From: Aestuariibius insulae
GTDB taxonomy: Bacteria > Pseudomonadota > Alphaproteobacteria > Rhodobacterales > Rhodobacteraceae
Assembly: GCF_040783535.2 (NCBI RefSeq)
Contig: NZ_JBFONW020000004.1
Coordinates: 371,789-435,788 of the forward strand
Direction: 5' to 3'
DNA: 64,000 bases
The stretch's first letter is position 1. The number at the start of each line of letters is the position of its first letter. A model generated the notes under the pieces. The model was not told the DNA's origin. It ran no database searches and was given only the letters and a program-made list of their open reading frames with translations. Made by a program: the position numbers and the translations under genes. This document shows positions 31,966 to 39,855 of the stretch, in pieces.

Positions 31966-33264
31966 GTGAGCGATCCCGTTACCGCCTTGGTTCTGCTGGG
32001 TGTGCTGTTCGCGCTGCTCGCCTCGGGCGTCTGGATCGCGGTGGCGTTGGGGCTGGTCGCGTTCGTTGCGATCACGCTGTTCTCGGGCGCGCCTGCGGGG
32101 CTAATCCTTGCAACGACGCTTTGGGGGCATAGCCACAGCTGGGCTCTGGCGGCGCTGCCGCTTTTCATTCTGATGGGAGAGATCCTGCTGCGCTCGCGGC
32201 TGTCCGAAGATATGTTCTCGGGGCTCGCGCCGTGGCTGGTGAAGGCGCCAGGGCGCTTGCTTCATGTGAACGTTCTGGGCTGCGCTATCTTTGCCGCCGT
32301 TTCGGGGTCCTCGGCGGCGACGGCGGCGACCATTGGGCGGATGTCGGTGCCGGAGCTGACCAAGCGCGGCTATCCCGAAGGGCTGATCCTGGGCACGCTG
32401 GCGGGATCGGCCACGCTGGGGCTTTTGATCCCGCCCTCGATTATCCTGATCGTCTATGGCGTGGCGACTGAGCAGAGCATCGCGCGGCTTTTCGTGGCGG
32501 GGATCCTGCCGGGCCTGATGCTGGTGCTGCTTTTTGCGGGCTATGTCGCGGTGCGGGCCTGGAGCGATCCGGGTCTGATCCCGACCGAGACGCTGAGGGC
32601 CAGCTTTCGCGAGAAGATCCGCGCCTCGCGCAACCTGATTCCGGTGGCACTGCTGATCGGAGGAGTGATCGGGTCGATCTATACCGGGATCGCCTCTCCG
32701 ACCGATGCAGCGGCGTTGGGTGTCGTGTTGGCCACGGTGCTGGCCTGGGCGTCGGGGACCTTTTCATGGGGCGCGTTTTTCGAGGCGCTGATGTCGGCGA
32801 CGCGGACCTCTTGCATGATCGCGGCGATCCTGCTGGGCGCAGCCTATCTGTCGGTGGCGATGGGGTTCACCGGCCTGCCGCGCAATCTTGCGGAGTGGAT
32901 CGGCACGTTCGGGTTGTCTCCTTATGCGCTGCTGGCGGTGCTGACGCTGTTTTTCATCCTGCTGGGCTGTTTTCTGGACGGGATCTCGGTCGTCGTGCTG
33001 ACGACGTCGATCATCATGCCGATGGTCACGGCCGTGGGGATCGATCCGCTGTGGTTCGGGATCTATCTGGTGATCGTAGTCGAGATGAGCCAGATCACCC
33101 CGCCGGTGGGGTTCAACCTCTTCGTCATTCAGGGGCTGACGGGGATCGATATCCTGCGCATCGCCAAGGCGGCTTTTCCGTTCTTTCTGCTGCTTTTGCT
33201 GGGGGTGATCCTGATCACGGTTTTCCCGCAGATCGTCACCGTCCTGCCGGACGCGATGGGCTGA
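31966..33264 (+). CDS. TRAP transporter large permease (DctM type)
   Basis: 432 residues, the standard DctM size, in contrast to the 783-residue form at 15-17 kb. Features: LPLFILMGEILLRSRLSEDMF near residue 62, FAAVSGSSAATAATIGRMSVPEL near residue 110, GSATLGLLIPPSIILIVYG near residue 150, and FLLGCFLDG-like and MSQITPPVGFNLFVIQG segments near the C-terminus. I chose GTG 31966 (VSDPVTALVL), with GAAGATCTGAG upstream and the small-permease stop just before it; a 54-codon upstream extension would overlap the small permease in another frame. Confidence 0.93.
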   Translation: MSDPVTALVLLGVLFALLASGVWIAVALGLVAFVAITLFSGAPAGLILATTLWGHSHSWALAALPLFILMGEILLRSRLSEDMFSGLAPWLVKAPGRLLHVNVLGCAIFAAVSGSSAATAATIGRMSVPELTKRGYPEGLILGTLAGSATLGLLIPPSIILIVYGVATEQSIARLFVAGILPGLMLVLLFAGYVAVRAWSDPGLIPTETLRASFREKIRASRNLIPVALLIGGVIGSIYTGIASPTDAAALGVVLATVLAWASGTFSWGAFFEALMSATRTSCMIAAILLGAAYLSVAMGFTGLPRNLAEWIGTFGLSPYALLAVLTLFFILLGCFLDGISVVVLTTSIIMPMVTAVGIDPLWFGIYLVIVVEMSQITPPVGFNLFVIQGLTGIDILRIAKAAFPFFLLLLLGVILITVFPQIVTVLPDAMG

Positions 33265-33426
33265 GAGCGACGTTAACCGGTCGCTTACGGACCATGGTCT
33301 AGACTGAGTCGATAGCCGCCGGACAAGGGGGGCGAAAACAAGCCGCAAACCGTCGTTTCAGACCTTGCCCTGATGGCGATGCGGGCATAGGCGGCAAGAG
33401 AACACCTGCCCGCGAAAGGCCACGCC

Positions 33427-34689
33427 ATGATACAGGTTCTCGGCTCGAGCTGGGCTCTCCTTTTGGGGATGTTCATGCTGATGGTGGGCAACGGTCTGCA
33501 GGGTACGCTTTTGGGTGTGCGCGGCGGGATCGAGGGGTTTTCGACATTCGAGATGTCGCTCGTTATGTCGGCCTATTTCGTCGGCTTTCTGGGCGGCTCT
33601 TGGTTCACGCCGCAGATGATCCGCAATGTCGGCCATGTGCGGGTCTTTGCGGCGCTTGCCTCGCTGATCTCGGCGGTGATGATCCTTTATCCGGCGCTGA
33701 CTTACTGGCCTGCCTGGACGGTGGGGCGGATTATCATCGGGTTCTGCTTTTCAGGCGTGTACGTGACCGCTGAGAGCTGGCTGAACAATGCCGCCGACAA
33801 CTCCAACCGGGGCAAGGCGCTGTCGGTCTACATGATCGTGCAGATGGCCGGGATCGTGCTGGCGCAGTACCTCTTTTTCGGCTTCGACGCGTCGGGCTAT
33901 GCGCTGTTCATTCTGGCTTCGGTCTTGGTCTCGGTCTCGTTCGCGCCGATCCTTCTGTCGATCTCACCGACGCCCGCCTTCGGCGCGGCCAAGCGGATGA
34001 GCCTGCGGGAGCTGATCGGCACGTCGCCCCTGGGCTGCGTTGGCATGTTCCTGATGGGCGGGATTTTTGCGGCGCAGTTCGGGATGGCGGCGGTCTTTGG
34101 GACCGAGGCGGGGCTGAGCGTGCCGCAGATCTCGCTTTTCGTGTCGGCCTTCTATATCGGGGCGCTGATCGCGCAATGGCCGATTGGATGGCTGTCGGAC
34201 CGGATCGACCGGCGGCTCCTGATCCTGCTGATGTCGGCGGTCGGAGGGCTGGCGGCCATCGTCGGGTTCATCTTCTGGCAAAGCTACGGCGTGCTGCTGA
34301 TGGCCGCCTTTGTAGTCGGCGGCGCGTCGAACCCGCTTTATGCGCTGCTGATCGCCTATACGAACGATTTCCTCGAACACGAGGATATGGCTGCGGCCTC
34401 GGGCGGGCTGGTCTTTATCAACGGAGTGGGAGCGATCTCGGGACCTTTGGCCATCGGTTGGTTGATGAGCGTTCTGGGCCCGGCGGGGTTCTTCGTTCTG
34501 ATCGCGGTGCTTCTGGTGTCGCTGGCGGGCTATGCCGCCTGGCGGATGTCGCGGCGGCCGGGCGCCACCCCGGTGGAGGAAATGACGCCCTATGCGCCGG
34601 TTCTTGCCACCGCGTCGCCCGTCGCTGTGGATATGGCGCAGGAGGTCTATATCGAGACAGAGCTCAGTGACGGGGAAGATGCAGCTTAA
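33427..34689 (+). CDS. MFS transporter (YcaD/YfkF-like)
   Basis: 420 residues with about 12 hydrophobic segments. The loop 2-3 motif is weak, and the second half has GWLSDRIDRRLLIL, the MFS A-type motif. NNAADNSNRGKALSVYMIV near residue 120 and YALLIAYTNDFLEHEDMAAASGGLVFINGVGAISGP (in parts, near residue 300-335) are characteristic of the YcaD-like group. Substrate unknown. The C-terminal 50 residues are soluble and acidic. It stands alone, 162 bp after the TRAP operon. Confidence 0.87.
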   Translation: MIQVLGSSWALLLGMFMLMVGNGLQGTLLGVRGGIEGFSTFEMSLVMSAYFVGFLGGSWFTPQMIRNVGHVRVFAALASLISAVMILYPALTYWPAWTVGRIIIGFCFSGVYVTAESWLNNAADNSNRGKALSVYMIVQMAGIVLAQYLFFGFDASGYALFILASVLVSVSFAPILLSISPTPAFGAAKRMSLRELIGTSPLGCVGMFLMGGIFAAQFGMAAVFGTEAGLSVPQISLFVSAFYIGALIAQWPIGWLSDRIDRRLLILLMSAVGGLAAIVGFIFWQSYGVLLMAAFVVGGASNPLYALLIAYTNDFLEHEDMAAASGGLVFINGVGAISGPLAIGWLMSVLGPAGFFVLIAVLLVSLAGYAAWRMSRRPGATPVEEMTPYAPVLATASPVAVDMAQEVYIETELSDGEDAA

Positions 34690-34777
34690 CGCTAAGGCAA
34701 CCAATTGGCTTGTCAGGTGGTTTGGATGCTGAAACAGTTTTTGAGATAGTGCTGACGCAGCGATAACGAGGCTCGCG

Positions 34778-35356
34778 ATGACCCGCCCTGACGACGTTCT
34801 GGGATACTGGCTGGACGAGGTTGGCCCCTCCGGTTGGTACGATGCCGACGCCGCGCGCGACACCGAAATCACGGATCGGTTCGGAGACGCGCTGGAGGAG
34901 GCCAAGGAGGGCGCGTTTTCTCTATGGCTGACCTATGCGAGCGGCACGCTGGCATATCTGATCCTGACCGACCAGTTTTCGCGCAACATTCATCGCGGTG
35001 AGGCGGAGGCGTTCACGACCGACCGGATCTCGCGCGCGGCGGCGAAAGCGGCGATCGGGCATGGATGGGATTTCAAGATCGACGAGCCTGCGCGGCAGTT
35101 TTTCTATCTTCCTTTGATGCATTCCGAAAACCTGTGCGATCAGGACCGGGCCGTACGGCTGATCCTGACGCGGATGCCGGATCAGGGCGCATCGAACCTT
35201 TTGCACGCAAAGGCGCACCGCGAGGTGATCCGCCGCTTCGGCCGGTTCCCGTTCCGCAACGAGGCGCTCAGCCGCGAGACGACCGAGGTCGAGAAGCGTT
35301 GGCTGGACGAGGGCGGCTATGGTGCGACGGTGCGGGCCTTGAAGGAGCCGGCGTAA
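34778..35356 (+). CDS. DUF924 family protein
   Basis: 192 residues, helical, matching DUF924: WYDADAARDTEITDRFGDAL near residue 20, LILTDQFSRNIHRG near residue 65 (the family's conserved D-Q-F-R-N), and PLMHSENLCDQDRAV near residue 112. Function unknown; the fold is TPR-like in solved relatives. ATG 34778 has ACGAGGC upstream. It sits between an MFS gene and lpdA, with no evident link to either. Confidence 0.9.
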   Translation: MTRPDDVLGYWLDEVGPSGWYDADAARDTEITDRFGDALEEAKEGAFSLWLTYASGTLAYLILTDQFSRNIHRGEAEAFTTDRISRAAAKAAIGHGWDFKIDEPARQFFYLPLMHSENLCDQDRAVRLILTRMPDQGASNLLHAKAHREVIRRFGRFPFRNEALSRETTEVEKRWLDEGGYGATVRALKEPA

Positions 35357-35429
35357 GACGCATCTTTCAGCATTGGAACGAGGGGCTGACCGTCCGCTGG
35401 GTGACAATCCGGGCGGGCTGTGGCAGGAC

Positions 35430-35447
35430 TTGTTCAACGTTAAACAA
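35430..35447. promoter_or_regulatory. Operator-like palindrome before lpdA
   Basis: TTGTTCAACGTTAAACAA is an 18-bp inverted repeat with a single mismatched pair, centred 33 bp before the lpdA start codon. No repressor gene is adjacent; identity of a binding protein is unknown. Confidence 0.45.
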
Positions 35448-35470
35448 TCTTGTGCTGCGAGGACTGCGCC

Positions 35471-36868
35471 ATGGCCGATACATCCTATGATCTTATTGTC
35501 ATCGGCGCAGGTCCGGGCGGCTATGTGGCAGCTATTCGCGCCAGTCAGCTAGGGCTGAAGACCTGCATCATCGAGCGCGAGCATATGGGCGGGATCTGCC
35601 TGAACTGGGGCTGCATTCCAACCAAGGCGATGCTGCGCTCGTCCGAGGTGTTTCACCTGATGCACCGCGCCAAGGAGTTCGGGTTGAAGGCGGACGGGAT
35701 CGGATATGACCTCGATGCGGTGGTCAAACGGTCGCGGGATGTGGCCAAGCAGCTTAATCAAGGAGTTGGCCACCTGATGAAGAAGAACAAGGTCGCCGTC
35801 GTGATGGGCGAGGCGCGGCTGACCGGCAAGGGCAAGGTCAGCGTGAAGACCGACAAGGGCGAGGAGGCGCTGTCGGCCAAGAACGTGATTCTCGCTACGG
35901 GCGCGCGGGCGCGGGATCTGCCGGGGCTGGAGGCGGACGGCAAGCGGGTCTGGAACTACAAACATGCGCTGCAGCCGGCGCATATGCCGAAAAAGCTGCT
36001 GGTCATCGGATCGGGCGCAATCGGGATCGAATTCGCCAGCTTCTACAACACGCTGGGTGCCGAGACGACGGTGGTCGAGGTGATGGACCGGATCCTGCCG
36101 GTCGAGGATGCCGAGATCTCGGACTTCGCTAAGAAGCAGTTCGAGAAGCAGGGGATGACGATCCTGCCCAAGGCCATCGTCAAGGAGCTGAAGCGCGGCA
36201 AGGACAAGGTGACGGCCAGTATCGAGAGCGGCGGCAAGGTGGAAAAGCACGACTACGACACGGTAATTTCAGCAGTCGGCATTGTCGGCAATACCGAGGG
36301 TCTGGGCCTTGAGGAGGCGGGCGTGACGGTCGAGAAATCCCATGTCGTAACGGACGAATACTGCCGCACCGGGGTCGAGGGACTTTACGCCATCGGCGAT
36401 ATCGCAGGCGCACCTTGGTTGGCGCACAAGGCGAGCCATGAAGGTGTCATGGTGGCCGAGCTGATCGCGGGCAAGAACAACGTCCATCCCGTGCGCAAGG
36501 AGGCGATTGCGGGCTGCACCTATTGTCACCCGCAGGTCGCCTCTGTCGGGTTTACCGAAGAGCAGGCCAAGGAGAAGGGCCACGAGATCAAGGTCGGGCA
36601 CTTCCCTTTCATCGGTAACGGCAAGGCGATTGCGCTGGGAGAGCCGGAAGGGATGGTCAAGACGATCTTTGACGCCAAGACCGGAGAGCTATTGGGCGCC
36701 CATATGGTCGGCGCCGAAGTGACGGAGCTCATTCAGGGCTATGTCGTGGGGCGGCAGCTTGAGACGACGGAGGAAGACCTGATGGAGACGGTCTTCCCCC
36801 ATCCGACGCTGAGCGAGATGATGCATGAAAGCGTGCTCGACGCTTACGGACGGGCGATCCACTTCTGA
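35471..36868 (+). CDS. lpdA: Dihydrolipoyl dehydrogenase
   Basis: FAD enzyme that reoxidises lipoyl groups of 2-oxoacid dehydrogenase complexes and the glycine cleavage system. 465 residues. Motifs: FAD-binding GAGPGGYVAAIRASQLG (near residue 12), redox-active disulfide GGICLNWGCIPTKAM (near residue 40), NAD-binding GSGAIGIEFASFYNTLG (near residue 180), and the C-terminal HPTLSEMMHE with the catalytic His-Glu pair. ATG 35471 was chosen over an in-frame TTG seven codons earlier. It is a free-standing gene here, not in a pdh or sucAB operon. Its last 25 bases overlap the convergent membrane-protein gene. Confidence 0.96.
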   Translation: MADTSYDLIVIGAGPGGYVAAIRASQLGLKTCIIEREHMGGICLNWGCIPTKAMLRSSEVFHLMHRAKEFGLKADGIGYDLDAVVKRSRDVAKQLNQGVGHLMKKNKVAVVMGEARLTGKGKVSVKTDKGEEALSAKNVILATGARARDLPGLEADGKRVWNYKHALQPAHMPKKLLVIGSGAIGIEFASFYNTLGAETTVVEVMDRILPVEDAEISDFAKKQFEKQGMTILPKAIVKELKRGKDKVTASIESGGKVEKHDYDTVISAVGIVGNTEGLGLEEAGVTVEKSHVVTDEYCRTGVEGLYAIGDIAGAPWLAHKASHEGVMVAELIAGKNNVHPVRKEAIAGCTYCHPQVASVGFTEEQAKEKGHEIKVGHFPFIGNGKAIALGEPEGMVKTIFDAKTGELLGAHMVGAEVTELIQGYVVGRQLETTEEDLMETVFPHPTLSEMMHESVLDAYGRAIHF

Positions 36869-37374
36869 TCCAACTCGCCGATCAGGACCGGCAGCTCGGT
36901 ATCAGTGATGATATCGGTGCCGGGCCGGTCGTCCTGTCCCGACATCACGGCGGCCAGGGTCAGGGCGGGCCAGAGAACTGCTGAGACGAAGCCCGCGCGC
37001 CATTGGGTCCAGGAGCTGAGCACGGTGATCCGGGCATGCACCATGGCATTCAAGACGATGCCGCCCAGAAGCGCGATCTTGGCGATGAACCAGCCGTTGC
37101 CGGTGAAGGCGGCGGGGTCGATCAGGAACAGCAGCAGACCTGTCAGGATGGCGATGGCGATGCTGACGAGCCAGATCGGCCTGATATGGCCCGCCATCTC
37201 TTCGATCGTGGCAATGTGCGAGATGCGCAGGAGCCTTAGATCAAGGGCAAGCGCGCTGCCGATGAGCGCGGCCATGGAAAAGATATGGAGCGCCAGCACG
37301 CCGCCATAGGCCAGGTTCGATCCGGCGATCAGATCGATAAACGCCATCCATGGCTGAGTCGTAACGCCGCTCAT
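36844..37374 (-). CDS. Integral membrane protein of unknown function (DUF6644-like)
   Basis: 176 residues with four or five hydrophobic segments (LAYGGVLALHIFSMAALIGSALAL, PIWLVSIAIAILTGLLLFLI, FIAKIALLGGIVLNAMVHA, AGFVSAVLWPALTLAAVMSG, split by short loops). Two His in membrane segments (LHIF, MVHAR) hint at haem or metal binding, as in small b-type cytochrome-like proteins, but this is inference. It overlaps lpdA tail to tail by 25 bases. Confidence 0.75.
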   Translation of the reverse strand: MSGVTTQPWMAFIDLIAGSNLAYGGVLALHIFSMAALIGSALALDLRLLRISHIATIEEMAGHIRPIWLVSIAIAILTGLLLFLIDPAAFTGNGWFIAKIALLGGIVLNAMVHARITVLSSWTQWRAGFVSAVLWPALTLAAVMSGQDDRPGTDIITDTELPVLIGELDQKWIARP

Positions 37375-37810
37375 CCGACCCTCCGTTCGGCGGAGTGTGA
37401 CGGATCTGCATCGCGCATTGGCACTGGCGGGCCGCGCCTTTTTTCAAGACCCGCCCCAGGGCCCGCTATGGTCACAACATATGTCGGTTTGAAATCAAAC
37501 ATCTGAAAAACTCCTTTCTCCCTCTCCTGTGGCGATCCTTGCACAGACGGCTAAGCCTTGGGAAGATAGAGAAAAGTCATGTTTTCCGGACCTTGAGAGG
37601 ACCGTTCCCACTGCCTCACGTCTGCTTTCGGGGCTGAAACATGCTCACGCCTATATCAGCGAAGCTTGGCCGATGCTCGGCCCTTTTGCGCTGAAAGACA
37701 CCGGTCTCATTGGCGTGAATGGCAATTTGTCTGGCCCGCTCTTTTAAGTCGCTGCGGCAGTAACCAAACTAATCGGTACAAATAATCGTGCCGAAAAAGG
37801 AGCACATAAA
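37375..37810. other. Intergenic region upstream of the outer-membrane protein gene
   Basis: No supported gene; a 72-codon open frame (37529-37747) lacks a ribosome-binding site and family features. At 37773-37794 TCGGTAC and GTGCCGA form an inverted repeat with one mismatch, 8 bases apart, followed by AAGGAG before ATG 37811. This could be an operator or the start of a 5' hairpin stabilising an abundant porin-type mRNA. Confidence 0.5.
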
Positions 37811-38491
37811 ATGCGCATTCAAACGCGTCGCCTGACTACCCTGACCGCCATGGTCACACTGATGTCCGCCCCTGTCTTTGCAGGCGGTTTGGTGGAGCCG
37901 GCCCCCGAGCCGATCATCGCAGCGCCGGTTCCGGTCGCGCCTGTTGCCCCGATCTGGGATTTCTCGGGCGCCTATGTCGGTGCCGGCCTGGGCAGTGGTA
38001 CGTTCACCGCAGACGGTGACGACGAGGACATTCAGGACGAAGCCGAGCTTCTCTTCGAGAACTTCGATGATGACGATACGGCTGGCGCCTATCAGATCCA
38101 CGGCGGTTATAACTTCGTGAACAATAACTTCGTTTACGGCCCCGAGGTCGCCCTGTTCTTTGGCGAAAGCGAGATCGGTGCGGAAGCCACGGATGGCGCT
38201 GACGCGGATGCCGAGATCAACTTCGGTGCACGTGTTATGGGCCGGGCTGGCTACCAGCTGGGTCGCACGATGCTTTATGGTACGGCCGGTCTGGCTTATC
38301 TCGACATCGAAGCCGATGATGAGGACGTCTCTGATACCGGGATCGCCTTTGGTGCCGGTGCAGATTTCCTCGTGACCGAGCGGATCATGCTGGGCGTGGA
38401 ATACATGCAGCATGACTTCAACGAGTTCGACGACACCGATGCTGACGTGGATTACCAGACCGTCAGTGCGCGTCTGTCCTACCGCTTCTAA
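37811..38491 (+). CDS. Outer membrane beta-barrel protein (opacity/porin family)
   Basis: 226 residues: signal peptide ending VFAGG (near residue 24), a proline-rich linker (EPAPEPIIAAPVPVAPVAP), then an eight-strand-type barrel with alternating pattern (FSGAYVGAGLGSGTF, YQIHGGYNFVNNNFVYGPE, INFGARVMGRAGYQLGRTMLYG in parts) and a terminal Phe (SARLSYRF), the outer-membrane insertion signal. The loops are rich in Asp/Glu. AAGGAG stands 8 bases before ATG. A strong intrinsic terminator follows at 38513. Confidence 0.9.
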   Translation: MRIQTRRLTTLTAMVTLMSAPVFAGGLVEPAPEPIIAAPVPVAPVAPIWDFSGAYVGAGLGSGTFTADGDDEDIQDEAELLFENFDDDDTAGAYQIHGGYNFVNNNFVYGPEVALFFGESEIGAEATDGADADAEINFGARVMGRAGYQLGRTMLYGTAGLAYLDIEADDEDVSDTGIAFGAGADFLVTERIMLGVEYMQHDFNEFDDTDADVDYQTVSARLSYRF

Positions 38492-38512
38492 ACAAGCCTG
38501 AACGCTTGGAGG

Positions 38513-38542
38513 GGGCCGCCGGGAGACCGGCGGTCCTTTTTT
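38513..38542 (+). terminator. Intrinsic terminator after the outer-membrane protein gene
   Basis: GGGCCGCCGG (38513-38522) pairs with CCGGCGGTCC (38527-38536), one wobble, GAGA loop, followed by TTTTTT (38537-38542). Textbook form. Confidence 0.9.
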
Positions 38543-38601
38543 GTTGGCCCTGGGTCAAGGGTGCGATTGACGGCGCCGTGTCGTGGGCGCAGGTAGCTGT
38601 C

Positions 38602-39771
38602 ATGCAGACCGAGCGGACCTCTTGGCCTATCATCTTCCTGCTTTGGCTCGCCGGGCTCGGGGCTGCGGCGCAATATGGCAAGATGAGCGTCGTCTTCGAC
38701 CGGCTGCCCGCGCTTTATCCCGAGGCGGGCAAGGCCATTGGGCTGACCGTTTCGCTGGTCGGCGCGACGGGGATCGTTTTGGGCGTCGTGGCCGGATTGC
38801 TGGTCGCCGGAGCGGGGTTAAGACGGACCTTGATCGGCGGGCTGTTCGTCGGGGCGGCAGTGTCGCTTTATCAGGCGACGCTGCCGAGCTTTGAGATGTT
38901 TCTGGTCTCGCGCCTGATCGAAGGGTTGTCGCATCTGGCGATCGTGGTGGCCGCGCCGACCCTGATCGCGCGGCTGGCGACGCCCCGGGACAGCGGCGCG
39001 GCGCTGACGCTGTGGGGCTCGTTTTTCGGGGTGGCCTTCGCGCTGCTGTCGTTTCTGGGGGTTCCGTTGGCCGAACGCAGCGGGGTTGCGGCGCTGATGG
39101 GCGCGCACGGGATCTATATGGCGGTTTTTGCGGTCGCGGTGCTTTGGCTGGTTCCTGCGGATGGCGCGCGGGTGCGGCCGCAGCTGTCCTTGCGCCATAT
39201 GCTGCGGACGCATGGGAGGATCTACGCCTCGCCGTGGATCAGCGCGCCGGGTATCGGATGGCTCTTTTATACATTCTGTTTCGTCAGTTTCCTGACGCTC
39301 GTGCCGCCCTTCATCGACGAAGCCGTGCGGGCGCCTGTGATGATCGCGCTGCCGCTGATCTCCATCGTCTCGTCGCTGACGCTTGGGGTCTTTTTGCTGC
39401 GGTGGTGGCCTGCGATCCGGGTTGTTTTGCTGGGCTTTGCGGCCTCGGCGGTCTGTGCGGTCGCGCTGGCGGTCTTTCCGGGGGATCCGGTCCTGTGCTT
39501 GGCCTTTGCGGCGTCGCTGGGGCTGATTCAGGGGGCCAGCTTTGCAGCGGTACCGCAGCTCAATGAGGCGACAGATGCGCGCGCGAAGGCCAACGGAGCG
39601 ATGGCGCAGACCGGCAATATCGGCAACACGATCGGCACGCCGCTGCTCTTTGTCGTTCTGGCCGCCGGGGGAGCGGGCGCGATGATGATCGGTCTTGCGC
39701 TGGCGCTGGTGGCAGGCGGTCTGGCGCATCTTGCTCTTTCTGTCCGCAGGCGTCAGGAGCGTTACGTCTAG
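38602..39771 (+). CDS. MFS transporter
   Basis: 389 residues with about 12 hydrophobic segments. Features: KMSVVFDRLPALYPEAGKAIGLTVSLVGATGIVLG (in parts, near residue 20-60), a long charged central loop (DGARVRPQLSLRHMLRTHGR near residue 190), and QTGNIGNTIGTPLLFVVLA near residue 335. Substrate unknown. ATG 38602 follows GCAGGTAG; a longer open frame begins 96 bases earlier but would overlap the preceding terminator. Confidence 0.85.
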   Translation: MQTERTSWPIIFLLWLAGLGAAAQYGKMSVVFDRLPALYPEAGKAIGLTVSLVGATGIVLGVVAGLLVAGAGLRRTLIGGLFVGAAVSLYQATLPSFEMFLVSRLIEGLSHLAIVVAAPTLIARLATPRDSGAALTLWGSFFGVAFALLSFLGVPLAERSGVAALMGAHGIYMAVFAVAVLWLVPADGARVRPQLSLRHMLRTHGRIYASPWISAPGIGWLFYTFCFVSFLTLVPPFIDEAVRAPVMIALPLISIVSSLTLGVFLLRWWPAIRVVLLGFAASAVCAVALAVFPGDPVLCLAFAASLGLIQGASFAAVPQLNEATDARAKANGAMAQTGNIGNTIGTPLLFVVLAAGGAGAMMIGLALALVAGGLAHLALSVRRRQERYV

Positions 39772-39855
39772 TTCGCTTTTCGTTCTCATTTTTCGATTGG
39801 AGAATCCGGCCCCAGCCCCTATCTGGTTAAGCTGACACGGGACCCGGGGGCCGAG

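Noticed and set aside
37529..37747. 72-codon plus-strand frame before the outer-membrane protein
   Set aside because: No ribosome-binding site, no family feature, unusual composition; treated as intergenic.
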